Assembly: GCF_033439725.1 (NCBI RefSeq)
Contig: NW_026944385.1
Coordinates: forward strand, 2,885,001-2,949,000
Origin: Neurospora tetraspora
Lineage: Eukaryota; Ascomycota; Sordariomycetes; Sordariales; Sordariaceae
DNA length: 64,000 bases
Direction of reading: 5' to 3'
Position numbers and translations under genes: made by a program. Of this stretch, positions 34,643 through 46,238 are shown in pieces; the stretch's first letter is position 1, and every line of letters begins with the position of its first letter. The notes under the pieces were generated by a model, which was not told where the DNA came from, did no database searches, and worked only from the letters and a program-made list of their open reading frames with translations.

Positions 34643-36082
34643 GTTGCTAGAGGCGTTATTTAATCACTAGGTCATAAGCGTTAAATATAAGTCGGTTAGA
34701 GCCGCTACTTTTTTTAATTAAACGTTTACTATATTTAAAGTAGATTTAATATATTTTTATTAGAGGGATAAACGTTAACGAATATATAATTTAATTATTT
34801 AATAACATTAATAGGGTGTATATATCCTTACTAAGGAAGAATATTTATAATTCCTTTATAATAAAATTGGTTTATTTATTTATAATAGTACCTTTAGAGG
34901 AAATACGCTTTTAGTAATTCGAATATAGGACTTACTATTTAAACCCCTAATTCTCTTTAATTTCTCGGAGGGTTCTAACGGTTATAGAATTTATATTAAG
35001 TTTGAAGATGTATAGTTCGCTGCTTAAATTGTAAATCCTTAAAATTCTAAATACGTCGGGATTGGAATTGAACTTCTTTTTTAGTAGGAATTAAGTATTA
35101 TCCTATAATATCTTAGCGAACGCCTTTAAATTATATATTAAATTTAGAAGGGGTATTGCGGAATGAAAGACCGTCAAATCGCGAAGGATTTTACGGATCT
35201 ATTGCTATAATATATTCTCGGAATTACGTAGGAATTAAACCTTATTTATAATAATTTGCGTAAGATGGAGATTATTGTATTTAATTATATTTATTTTATA
35301 GTATTTTCTTTTATTTAAACCGTTTTAATCGATAATAAATTCATCCCTATATAAAATTAATATATAGAAATAATACGGAAGTCGTTTAAAATTAATAGAG
35401 GAAGCGGTAAATTTACTATTTGGAGGTATTATTGTTCTTATTTTTATTAAATTAGTCGTTGGCTTCCGAATCGCTCTTATTAATACTAATTTTAACTTTG
35501 GTTTTACCCTTAGTCTTAGCCCTAAGGCCGGTTACGACCTTATTTACTAGCTACTATAAAAATACTTTTTTATCCTTAAGACTAATAGAGTAGTCCGAAG
35601 GGTTATAAATAAATTTATACAGTTTTATTTAATCTTTAAAATAAATAAATAACGCCGCTAAAATAATAGTTTTAACAGTAATTATTTTATTACTATTATT
35701 AAGATATTAAGATATTAATATATTAATACGTTAAATTTATTTTAATTTAGAATTTATATTCGTTTTGGGTCGGTAGTAGGTAACGCCTGGGCTGTATTAA
35801 ATTAAATATAAATATTTAAACTTTTACTGAACATTTTAATGATTTTAATAAATATTTAAGTAATAAATAATATTAGTATTAAAACTAGTATAGGGTAGGC
35901 CTCTATAAATTCGTTATTACTTTCTTTATATTCTACTTCTATAATATAAAGCGAAATTATTATAAAGTAAGTAATAATTTTATTTGTACCGATTTTATTG
36001 GTTAATATAGCGTATTTAAATAGGCATTTTTTAAATTGCCGAATTATATACGTATTTAAAAAATTAAATTAATGATACGCAA

Positions 36083-36129
36083 TTAAAATTAATAGGGGAG
36101 TAGAAGGATAACTCCCCTATCAGTTTTAA
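36083..36129. repeat. Dispersed hairpin element
   Basis: Arms 36083-36100 (TTAAAATTAATAGGGGAG) and 36112-36129 (complement of TTAAAACTGATAGGGGAG). The only two mismatches are transitions. The loop is 11 bp. Confidence 0.7.
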
Positions 36130-37644
36130 ACGAGGGAGGTGTAATTTACTGATTAATTAGTAGGGTAGAAATAATTTATTATTTATTTTTCCTAGTGCTT
36201 AATTCGCCTATCTTTTATTTTTATAGTATTTGTATAGAATATTAATATTATAATAAATTATATCCTTTTCCGCCGGCGGCGGGGGGCAATCTTCAAAAAA
36301 TATAGAGGGGATCCGGCCCTATATTTTTATTACCGTATAAATTGCAAAGTAGTTTTTTAAGATATTCGATAGTAGGTATCGCTTATTAATTAAGTTAATT
36401 ATTTAATATTATATTTGTAAGTACGCTTTTACTATACACGTAATATTATTTTCCTAAAATACGTTAGAATAATTAATAGAGGCGGTTAATTCCTTTTTAA
36501 TTTAAAAGTTGGTAGCGTAGTCGGTAACGAAGCGGCCTAATACAATATTAATATTAAGGTCGTTAAAGAGGTCTTTAAATTGATAGTTAGTCAATATATA
36601 ATTTAATTTATAAAATTAGAAGAAAATTTATAATATCAAATCGAAGTTTTTAATCGGTACTAAATATTTCGGATTTACGTATTTAAAATTATTATCCGAT
36701 TTATATAATAAGCCTAAAATAGTAATAAGTAGGATAGTATCTATTTTGAAGACATCCTATGCTTTAAACTTTTTATTAATAATATTGATTTCGTCGTTAA
36801 AATCCTTCGAAATCTCTCTACTTTCTTCCAATTATTAGAAGATATAGGAATATATATTAAAGAATACTATACTAGTAAAATAGTATTTAAGGTCGCTAAC
36901 GTTGGGAAGGTATGTAATTGCGAAGGGAATTATAGGGTCGATACCGACGGTATATCGATTATTAATAAAATAATAGAATTCGTTTAAAATCGAAAAAATT
37001 TCGGTAACTAAACGTTAGGCGTTATTATTGGGAATTTCTTCGTATTAATTAGTTAACCTTAAGCCTATAATATTTTATATAGTAAATATATAGAAAAGAG
37101 CGTCGATATCCCTACCGTCTTTTTTGGGGCTATTAGTACCGCCGATAGTAAATTTGTAAATCAAGTGCCGCGAATTATAATATTAATAGAAGTAGATTAT
37201 TGTATAGAATTAATCGTTTGCTATATAATTTAATTACACAGATTTATTTAGTATATTAGTTAGTTGGATATATTTATATTTACTTCCCCCGCTGGGTGAG
37301 GTTTACGATATATATAAGTATATAAGTTAATTTACTAATACTGTAGCTTTTAAATAAATTTTATTCTTTTTAACTAATAGTAAATTAGTATTAACAATTT
37401 CCAAATTGCTAATACAAATAGTAAGAACGTAGTTAGAGAGGTTAAATATTTAGAATAATATACGCAAGATATACTTATAATTAAAATAATTAACCGCTTT
37501 AAAAACAATACCCTTCTTTTTTTTCTAATCGGGTATATTAACGCCGAATTAATTATCCTTACTATAAAATTATTTCGTTTTAAAATATTTTATAGGATTA
37601 AAAATTAGGGAAATTGAAATATAGTTAGCGAATACCTAAAGCGG

Positions 37645-37704
37645 ATTTAAAACCAATAGAGGAAGAAGTTAAAAGAGGATATATTTCCCCTATTGGTTTT
37701 AAAT
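37645..37704. repeat. Dispersed hairpin element, best-preserved copy
   Basis: 20-bp arms 37645-37664 (ATTTAAAACCAATAGAGGAA) and 37685-37704, one mismatch, 20-bp loop. Confidence 0.75.
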
Positions 37705-38357
37705 GGTAAACGGAGTATATTTACCCTTATAATCGGAATATTAGAATAGGGCTACTATATTCGAATATTTTAAAATTCTCGTTATATAATTATTCGATAG
37801 AATTAAGGACCGATAGATTTATAATATAATTATTTATTTTAGTAGCATAATATTATCGCCCTTTTATTTAACCTACTTTTTATAATAATTGGAATTCATT
37901 GGTTATATAATTATAATAACCCGTTTATATAAATTTTTATTTTCCGACTACTATTCCGTATAGATATTTAGGATTAAATTTTGTACTTCTCTTATATTGT
38001 AGCCGCTAATATAAGCGGGGTACTAGGAGAGGAATAAAATATTATTAAAATATATAGCAAATTGGATAATATATATTTATTTCGTATCTTCTTTATTTAT
38101 CCGAAACCTAAACTATTTTAGGGGTAGAAAATATAATAATTATAATATATTTAAATTTTATCTATCAAAGAAAATTCCTTAGATATCCGTATCCGGGTAA
38201 GGGTTTTTTATTGGTTTAGTATCATTAAATTTCTCTCAACCTATTTATTTAAATAAGCGGATTATATTATAAATATTATGTAAGATTGTAAAATTATTTC
38301 ACTTTAAGTAATAAGGGATCCCTTATTTAATAGGGCCCCGTAGAACCGATTAATTAG

Positions 38358-38545
38358 GCCTAAAATTAATAGGGGTAATTAAGGTAGGGAAATACTAAAA
38401 GCTTATTAAAATAACTTTAAAACCGATAGGGGAAGATAAAAGGAAGCGAGTAGTTATTAAATTTATATTAAAATTAATAGGAGTAGATAGAGGGGAGCGA
38501 ATAATTATTAAATCGGTATTAAAACCAATAGAAGAATTAGGAAAG
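38358..38545. repeat. Array of four same-direction hairpin arms (50-56 bp spacing)
   Basis: Single arms TAAAATTAATAGGGG, TTAAAACCGATAGGGGAAG, TTAAAATTAATAGGAG and TTAAAACCAATAGAAG near 38361, 38417, 38469 and 38519. A lone opposite arm, CTCTATCGGTTTTAAA, lies near 38748-38763. Confidence 0.6.
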
Positions 38546-40869
38546 TATAATGTAATATAAGAGGAAAGAGGAAAGAAGAATTCTAGAAGTTATAGGGGAG
38601 GGTTATTATATTTAGGTCTATAGATGATTTATAATATAAAAATTAGAGTAGAGCCTAGAGTTTTTAAATAAATCTTATAATTTTTATTTATAGCGATCTT
38701 TCTTTATCTATTCTATAATATAGTAAAGCTTCCTCCTAGTAACCTCCTCTATCGGTTTTAAATCATTTATTAGGAAGTTTCGTTTAAATACTCCTTAAGT
38801 ACGTAAAGCGTATATATTTACTTTTTCCGTTTTATTAGGATTATACTAATTTTTACCCTTTTTACGGGTAGAATTGTACTTATATATATATTAGTAGGAG
38901 ATACCGCGTATAAGGTTAAACCTATAGTATTAAATAGGCTATTAGTAATAATTTTTAAAATCTATACTTATTCCGCCTTCGCTAATCTCTTCTTCTCTGT
39001 ATTTACGCTATTACGAATTATCCTTTCCGTACTCGTAATAAATATTTTTAACGAATTAGGTATAATATAGGCGTACTATATAATTAGGATATTCCTATAC
39101 CCTTCTAATTACTTTTATAATTTGAATTCCGGAATAATTTTAATAAAGTCTTTTATTATAAGTATAAGTTCTTATTTCCCGAACCGTTACGTAAATATAT
39201 TTAGGAGAAATAATAATACAAATGCTTCTTTTAATAAATCGAATAATTTGAATATACTAAAGTAAAGTATTTTAGCGGTAGCGGTTATAAAGCGGTTTAA
39301 TTCGTCTAGGGCGAAACTAGCTTTTATTAATTTCGTTGGGCGCTAAATAATAATTATAGATTTTTCTAATACAAATAGTAAGAGATTTAAAGGGGTATAA
39401 TACTTATTATAATATTACGATAAAAGTAATATAGTAAGAGTAGTATCGAGGCGTTTAATATTGAAATTTATTGTATAATTAAAGGAATCCCTAAATTTAG
39501 GGAATAGTTTAGGTTCTTATAATAGTTTTATAATATATTACTTAAAATAAAGTATAGTAATAAATTTGTGTATCTCTTTATATTTTTTAATAATCTCCTC
39601 CCAAACTAATTTTTCTATTTTATTTTAAATATAAAATTATCGATTACTATCGCTAATTCCTAATTCCTATAAAATTAGCTAACCGATAATAATAATATTA
39701 TTATTTAATAATTCTTTTTTACTTTATATATCTTTATTGCTCTATATATTTTCTTCGTTAGATATATTTCCCTTATTTAATATATTTTTATCCCCCAAAG
39801 TAAGCAGTTATACCGGCTTATTAATTAAAGTGAAATTTAATATAGTATATTACGAAATAGCAATAACGGAGGGGGGAGGGCAGTATATATTAAATTTTAA
39901 CCCCTGAAATAGTAGAATAATTTAATAAAGTATTACTAAAATAGACGATAGTTTCCATTTAAATAGGTTTATATAATTGGTCTCAATAATTAAATTAATA
40001 ATAGAGGACGATATAATACCCTATACTGTATATAATAGGATCCGTACGGACGGTACATCTAAAGCGCTAAATTAAGTCCGCGATATTATCGGATTTGACC
40101 GCGCCGTATTATATTACTCGCTATACATCCGGAATATTTATATTTATATTAAGCGAAATAGTAGCGAGTACTATCCGATATATTGAATCCGGCCGTTTGA
40201 AGTCCTTATATATAGCCCTCTAATTTTAAAGATAAATATTAACATTATATTCGCAGATTACCTTTATTGTTTATGATAATTTATAACTAAAAGATATAAA
40301 ATATTATAAAAAATACGCTTAAGCGGAGAAAAAAAAGTAGTTTGCTATTAATATAGATAATAATTTTCAAAATAAAATAAATCTTAAGTAGGGGGGCGTT
40401 AAATGTAAGCGCGCTAAAAAAGAATTTCAACCGCCAGTAATTTTTAAACGTACTTTATAAAATTAATTATAGTACTATTGTATTATTAAAACAATCGATA
40501 GAAGTATAAATAATAGTAAATTTACTTAACCTACGACCCTTTAGGCGGAAACCGCTATATTTATATATATAATATTATATATTATAAATAAGAGTAGCCG
40601 TATACCCAAACTAAAGGATACTAAATAGGATATCGGTCTTAATATTATAGATATCCGTAAATTATTTTCGAAACGTACGCTATTAAAATATAATATATAA
40701 TTCGTTAATAATAATAAAAATGATTCGCTAATTGAATAAAATATTACGTATTAGCTCTATAAACTTTATGTAGGTAGTTTATTCTAGATCGAAAAGGATA
40801 TATATATAGTTTCCAAATTCTAAATCTATTTAAAAGTATAGATACTACTACAGGATTAGTTAGAGCTCG

Positions 40870-40943
40870 TTTAAAACTAATAGGAGAATTAACTCTCAAA
40901 CCTAATAGGGGAATAAAGGGTTAATTCCTTTATCGGTTTTAAA
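40870..40943. repeat. Dispersed hairpin element with extra internal arm
   Basis: Arms 40870-40890 and 40923-40943 pair with a few transition mismatches. A third, same-direction arm CCTAATAGGGGAATAAA lies in the loop near 40900. Confidence 0.65.
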
Positions 40944-41737
40944 TATAACAAATATAAATTCTATACTTTTATAATTAATTAATCAATTAAAATAAGCCGA
41001 ATACCCGGAAATTTAATAATAACATTACGCTATTCCTTACTAAATTAATTAAGCGGTATAATTTAAATAGTAACTTTATTAGCTAGGATAATAGATACGG
41101 TCTAAAAGACAATATTCTTTCTATAGCCAGTATGGGTAATAAAAATTATATCGCCTTATTAATAAATAATATAATAAATAAATTTAATTTAATTAGGTCT
41201 CGGACGACGTTAGTCCTAGCCTAGTAGCAACCCCCAATTTAATAAATAGGTAGCGACCGTATTAATAAAATTATATCAGACGTTTTTATCATTATTAAAT
41301 ATTATATATTGTAATACTTCGCCAATTTAACCTTAGAGAGTTGGGTTAAGAGGCCCGGACGTATTAAATTGACGAAAGTCGGCGATACAACGAATACGTA
41401 TTATAATATTATCGATATTAGATTTATAGTCGTATATTATATATATATTAATTTTCGTATTAATATAACGATAGGTTGCAAAAATAGAGTATACAATGCT
41501 TCTAAATGCAATTTTACGTACAATAGAATTTACCCCTATAGTGTCAACAAATAATAAAATTGTAATAGAAATACAAAAAAAAGTATATAGAAATGGATTT
41601 ATAATGCGTACTATCCTCGGACACTTTATTTAATTAAATTTGAAATCTTTATAGTAGTTTAATATTCGAGTGTTTGTGCAGAGATTGAATATTCTTTATA
41701 TATATTGGCTGATTTCGTTCAAGTTATATATAGACGT

Positions 41738-41780
41738 AATCCTAATATCATACTATTTGGACCCATAGGGTACAAAGAGA
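41738..41780. repeat. Right boundary direct repeat of the RIP block
   Basis: Partner of 22072-22112, same orientation. Less RIP-altered than the left copy (more C and G retained). Normal-composition DNA begins immediately to the right. Confidence 0.65.
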
Positions 41781-42901
41781 TTGCGCCACGTATAGCGGCG
41801 GAGTGGATGGGGGCTAACAAATTAGGTTGAACGTCTGTTATGAGAGACTATGCGTAGCAAGGATTCTATTCTCCAACACCACTCTGTTTAAATTGCTTAC
41901 TGCCTCGGCTCCGAGCTACCGGGAAGTGTCCTTGGCCTAGCTTGGTCCCCCCTTCCGCGACAGTCTGGCACCCGAGGCCGTCAGATGAGGCGGCTCCGGC
42001 CCGCGTTTTAACCCCTTTCCACCCCCCATCGCTGTTTCTTTCTCCTCCACCTCGTTGCCTTCGTGTATTATACTTGTCCTCGGTGTTACCAACTGGAACC
42101 AGCCCGTAAATCCGCCGCCCCTCCGTATTACCGATCACCCTTCAGTTGTATCGGCATCCCAATGTGCTGATCCGTCCCTGGTCTCACCTGCCGTCGCTAC
42201 GAGTTCCCAAGCTCCGTCAAGAACCCCTGGCAGCGGGAGAGAGAAGCATAAGGCTACATTGTATTGAATGTGATCGAGATGAATAAACAACACGACTCCC
42301 CACTACCACTTATACGACATCGTCCGTCGGCCACAAGCAGGTAAACACCCGAAAGATCCTCTCCACCCTCAAACGGACCTCATAACGGACCTAATGGGGC
42401 TCATCCGCTCTCCAGCACCAGCTTCTTATCTTGAAGAGAGGTATTTACAGTTAGAGGTATCAACCTCACTCCACTCCCCCATCCTGCACTATCCAGGATT
42501 ATAAATGCCCTCCCCTAGTACCGAGCCTAATACCGACTCTTCACTCGCATACTGACAGGGAAACCCAGCGGGCCCTCCCGCTTTCGAAAACTTGGTCTTC
42601 ACAGACATCCAAGCCCTCTTCGGTCTCGCGGTCCGTCAGAAATCGGCCGAGCAACAACAGCGTTGGCCCATCCCAGTCCTTTACTGGCACCGATCGAGAT
42701 GCATATACAAAGGGATATCCTCCCCCCCCCCCCAAACGCTGTCGAATGCTTACTCCTGTCTGCACCACAGTTGGTGTAGGAATATGTAGCAAGTACCCGG
42801 GGATCCTGCGCCTAGCCAGGTCCAGGCTCGTCTGGAACCCACCAACCATTCTAGGTTATAGTACCGAGTGGTTGTACCGAATGGTAGCCATGGTCCTCTC
42901 A

Positions 42902-42950
42902 CCCGTCTCCCGTCTCCCGTCTCCCGTCTCCCGTCTCCCGTCTCCCGTCT
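42902..42950. repeat. (CCCGTCT)7 microsatellite
   Basis: Seven perfect 7-bp units. Confidence 0.95.
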
Positions 42951-43447
42951 TCCTTTTACGTTTATATCTTATACAACACACCAGGCTCGCAACACCTACC
43001 CCGTACCTCGACCTACGAACATTTTCGCCCTCTTTCCCTCTCCGTTACTCTCACCTACTTACAGCTGGCAGCTTGTTTCTGTACCCTGTTCAATTTATTC
43101 TCAAGTTCCCGTATTTGACTTCGGATTTCGTCCTTTTCTCTTCCTCTCATCTTATTAGTCTTTTCCCACCTTCTTCCACAGCCTCATAAAGTCTTCTTCT
43201 CACAAATGGTACCAATAACCTCGGCTCACCGTGGAAAATGCCGCCACCACAATATGCTCACTTGACGACCAACAGCGGGCTCGACAGCAACAACTCGATG
43301 AGAGTACCCGGCCATCGATAATGGTCAACAGGTCGAAAGGATAGCAGACTGGATGCAATGACAACTACAGACTCGAACTACATGCGCGGAATGAGCAGAC
43401 AACCGAGTCACCTCTCTACCTATCCAATCACGCTACACATCGCCAAC

Positions 43448-43448
<1 letters not shown>

Positions 43449-43480
<32 letters not shown>
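43449..43480. repeat. A32 homopolymer
   Basis: Thirty-two consecutive A on the + strand. The length may be affected by sequencing. Confidence 0.9.
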
Positions 43481-43482
<2 letters not shown>

Positions 43483-43799
43483 GAAGAACATCCACGTCAA
43501 CCGGTGCATGCAAGTTAGGATTCGGTACGAGTTTCTAAAGCTTCGAATTGCAGTAGAGGTTAGCCAATTCCGAGGCAACGCCTGGTCGGATATTCAACAG
43601 CTCTTTGCCTTCGGCGACGAGCATCCAACGGCACAACATTGACATCAAAACAATCAACCACGGAAATAAGTCAACACCAGCTGACCCACACCGTCCTCGA
43701 ATGCGGAATCCCTTCTTTTCAGCGCTTTTCCCGATCTCGTCACTCACTATTCCCACTTCGACTTCCAACCAGAACCAGCTTTTCATCAACGGTTGCTCG

Positions 43800-46238
43800 C
43801 TATTGCACGAACGGCCCCTGGTTCGCGCCAGGCCCATATAACCTTTGGCGCTTCTCTGGTCGGTTCTCATCAGATCCGCCGCCGCCCATTCCCATGCCCT
43901 CGGAGGCCTGCATATGACCGCCGCCTTGGAAACCCGCTGATCCGCCTGCTAGTTGGTTGTTCACCTGGTTGTTCATCATTTGATATGGTGGCGGCGGTGG
44001 TCTTTGTGTGCCTCCCGGCGTCAAAACCATCCCTCCTGGGCCACTCCCTCCGGCATTCATGTATCCTCCACCGTCCATGTTGGGGGATGTCTGGTTCATC
44101 TGCCCCGGGGAATGCCATGAGGATGTGGTGGCGGGTGAAGGTATCGGCGTCTGTTCAAATTTGACCTGGGCGCCGCTGCCCATCGAAGAGTTCGCCATCG
44201 CCGCCGCCGCCGCCATCATGTTGGCCTGAGCTTGTTGGTTGTTGCTGTAAGCTTGGTTCTGGCCCGGCGGTCCTGGGGCACCCACGATCTGACCTGTGTC
44301 ATCCGAGTTAAGGCCGCCTTGGAGCGGGTCTTTGAGCATATATGCCAGATGCTTCCTCAACACGCGGATCATGCTGTCTTTAGTAAAGGGCTTTGCTAAC
44401 ACATCATTCATACCTTGAAGAAAGGAATGTTAGGGCATTGAAGAAGCAGGTGGGATGAACTCGGATGGGCTCGACTTACCATACTGGAAGTAGGTCTGGA
44501 TATCCTCTTGTCGGATATTCGATGTCATGGCAATGATGGGTACTCTTGCCGTCACCATCCGGATCATTGCCGTCGCCGATACGCCATCCAGGTTGGGCAT
44601 TATAATGTCCATGAAAATGAGGTCAAAGCTCTCGTTATTCTCCGGATTGTTGATCTTTTCGACAGCTTCCAGCCCATCCTTCTACTACGGTGTTAGCAAC
44701 GACCGCTCCCGGAGATCTTACATTCTTTAGGGCTGGACACCTGAAACTTACAGCAATATCTACCGAGCATTCGAGGACATGAAGAAACTTGGCACCGATC
44801 CTTGCGCATGTCTTATCATCCTCGACGAGCAGGATGCGTGGCCGCTTATGGCTCCACATGGAGGTGCCTTGATCTTTTGGGGGAGGCGTTATCTGAGCAG
44901 AGTCGGCCATCGGATTCGGGTTACTCAAGGGACGAGTATACGGGATGTTGTTGATGTGATCGGAATGGAACGGGTCGATGCCCGTTGTCTGCCCTACCGG
45001 ATAGACCATGTGTCTTGGGTCATTGAGGGGATCATGCAACATATGCATGGGTGCAGGGCCGCCCTGGGTGAACATGACTGACGAGGTTGCCGAATCGGAT
45101 GGAGACCCATTTTGATGGTAGGCTACCGATAACCGTTCGAGTTCTCGGTCGGCCTGGGAGTCGGGGGAAACGCCATTGAGTATCTCGCGCGCACGTCTAA
45201 GTTCGGCTGCCGGCTCATCAGCACCGTCTGGTAGTAGCTCAAGGGATCCTGCGTGGAAGGTCGGACCTGAATGACTCGAGTGGCTAGAATGCGCCGAGTG
45301 TCTGCTATTCCGTCGACGGTCCTCGATATTGCTGAGGTGGGTGATCAACTCGTTGGAGACTTGACTCTGGGCCCTGACCATCTTTTGCAAGCTGATGACC
45401 TCGTTGACGAGCACTTTATTCGTCTGCGCCAGCTCGAAGTACTGCTCCTGCAACGCCTGGATCTGGTGCTGAGTCGCGGTAAGCGATTCGCTTAGAACCA
45501 CAATCTGTTGCGACGCGCCAAAGGCATCCTCAGCTTGCGCGGGCTTGCGCGGGGCGGGCGCTTTTCTGCGGATATTGTCTAGGTTATCTTTCCTATCTGC
45601 ACGAAACTCGGGATGCCGGAATTCCCATGCCTGGATACGGTCAGCTGAAGGATCCCCCTTTGCAGGACCGATGACTAGGACCACCCACATCTCTCCCGTA
45701 TGGCGCTTCGCCACTTTCCTCATTGTGCCTCACTTTGTGAAAATCGTACTTGTTCAACTGTCGTACAAAGCTTGCGAAGTTGCTGTGCTTGAAGTGTTTG
45801 GGTAAAATGGTTTTGGTGAACTTTTCGTTCTGTTGATGGGTTCGTCAGTAAGAGCAGGGGGGTCGTCTTCCCCAAGTGAAATGCCGTTCAGCGCATACCT
45901 CTAGAACAACGAAACTGTCACCATCGGCGCTCCATCGTACTACGGAATTGTACGTGGGATCTTCGAGCATCCTACAAGCTAGTCAGAATGCATTTTCGCA
46001 ATATTCAGGCGAGGGCTTGGCGCCTCCAAAAAGGCATCGGGGGATTCTGGCTTCGTACTTATACAGCTTGCGCACCTAGGTGAGACGAAGTACGGGTTAG
46101 CCCCCATCTTGGAAAACTGGCGGTCGGTGGCAGGCAGAGAGGAGAGGGTGGAAAGGGGAAAGCTTTGGAAGAGCTCACAAAGTCGCTGGAGTTGTTACCA
46201 GCCTGCGCAGAGGCCGAGTCACCCTCGGGAGGCGGCAT
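43800..46238 (-). CDS. skn7: SKN7/RRG-2-type response regulator with HSF DNA-binding domain
   Basis: Seven exons on the minus strand: 46238-46179, 46075-46059, 45971-45899, 45829-45689, 45630-44752, 44681-44480, 44413-43800 (661 aa; introns of 58-103 bp). Exons 1-5 rebuild the HSF domain (about 18-110): [52 protein letters not shown] coiled coil follows at about 138-205, and a receiver domain at about 361-480 with acidic pocket VEDD, phospho-acceptor Asp415 (IFMD), Thr443 (AMTSN) and Lys465 (AKPF). The Gln/Asn/Gly/Met-rich tail is probably an activation region. In fungi Skn7 takes part in osmotic phosphorelay and oxidative-stress transcription downstream of an HPt protein and sensor histidine kinases. 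Exon 2 is only 17 nt but is required for the conserved VRKLYK. Confidence 0.94.

Larger units (their letters stand above)
22072..41780. repeat. Large RIP-mutated repeat block (about 19.7 kb)
   Basis: Strongly AT-rich and almost free of ORFs over 60 codons, except in the two inserted islands. TA steps are abundant and CA/TG steps scarce, while CG is still common. Internal repeat copies differ mainly by transitions. This is the footprint of RIP acting mainly on CpA. No transposon gene could be read through the damage. Related 41-43 bp sequences in the same orientation mark both edges (22072-22112 and 41738-41780). Nested younger insertions and hairpin repeats are listed separately. Confidence 0.9.
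41781..43799. other. Gene-free, normal-composition DNA with simple repeats
   Basis: No credible gene between the RIP block and the SKN7 stop. It contains a C-run near 42722, seven perfect CCCGTCT units at 42902-42950, a pyrimidine-rich leader-like stretch at 43020-43205 and an A32 tract at 43449-43480. A 27-codon frame at 43238-43321 (MPPPQYAHLTTNSGLDSNNS...) directly follows the leader-like DNA and could be the broken start of a lost gene. Confidence 0.45.

Noticed and set aside
34097-34655. Inverted TAACG...CGTTA flanks as alternative ends of the 34-kb island
   Set aside because: These would be a 5-bp inverted match without a target duplication; TGTT...AACA plus AAATA duplication is a fuller and canonical set of ends.
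22072-41780. Possible CRISPR-like array from the regularly spaced AATAGGGG arms
   Set aside because: This is a eukaryotic nuclear sequence; spacing is irregular, copies are inverted as well as direct, and differences follow RIP transitions.
41866-42138. 90-codon minus frame at the right edge of the RIP block
   Set aside because: Gly/Arg/Asn-rich with no homology pattern; no splice or leader context.
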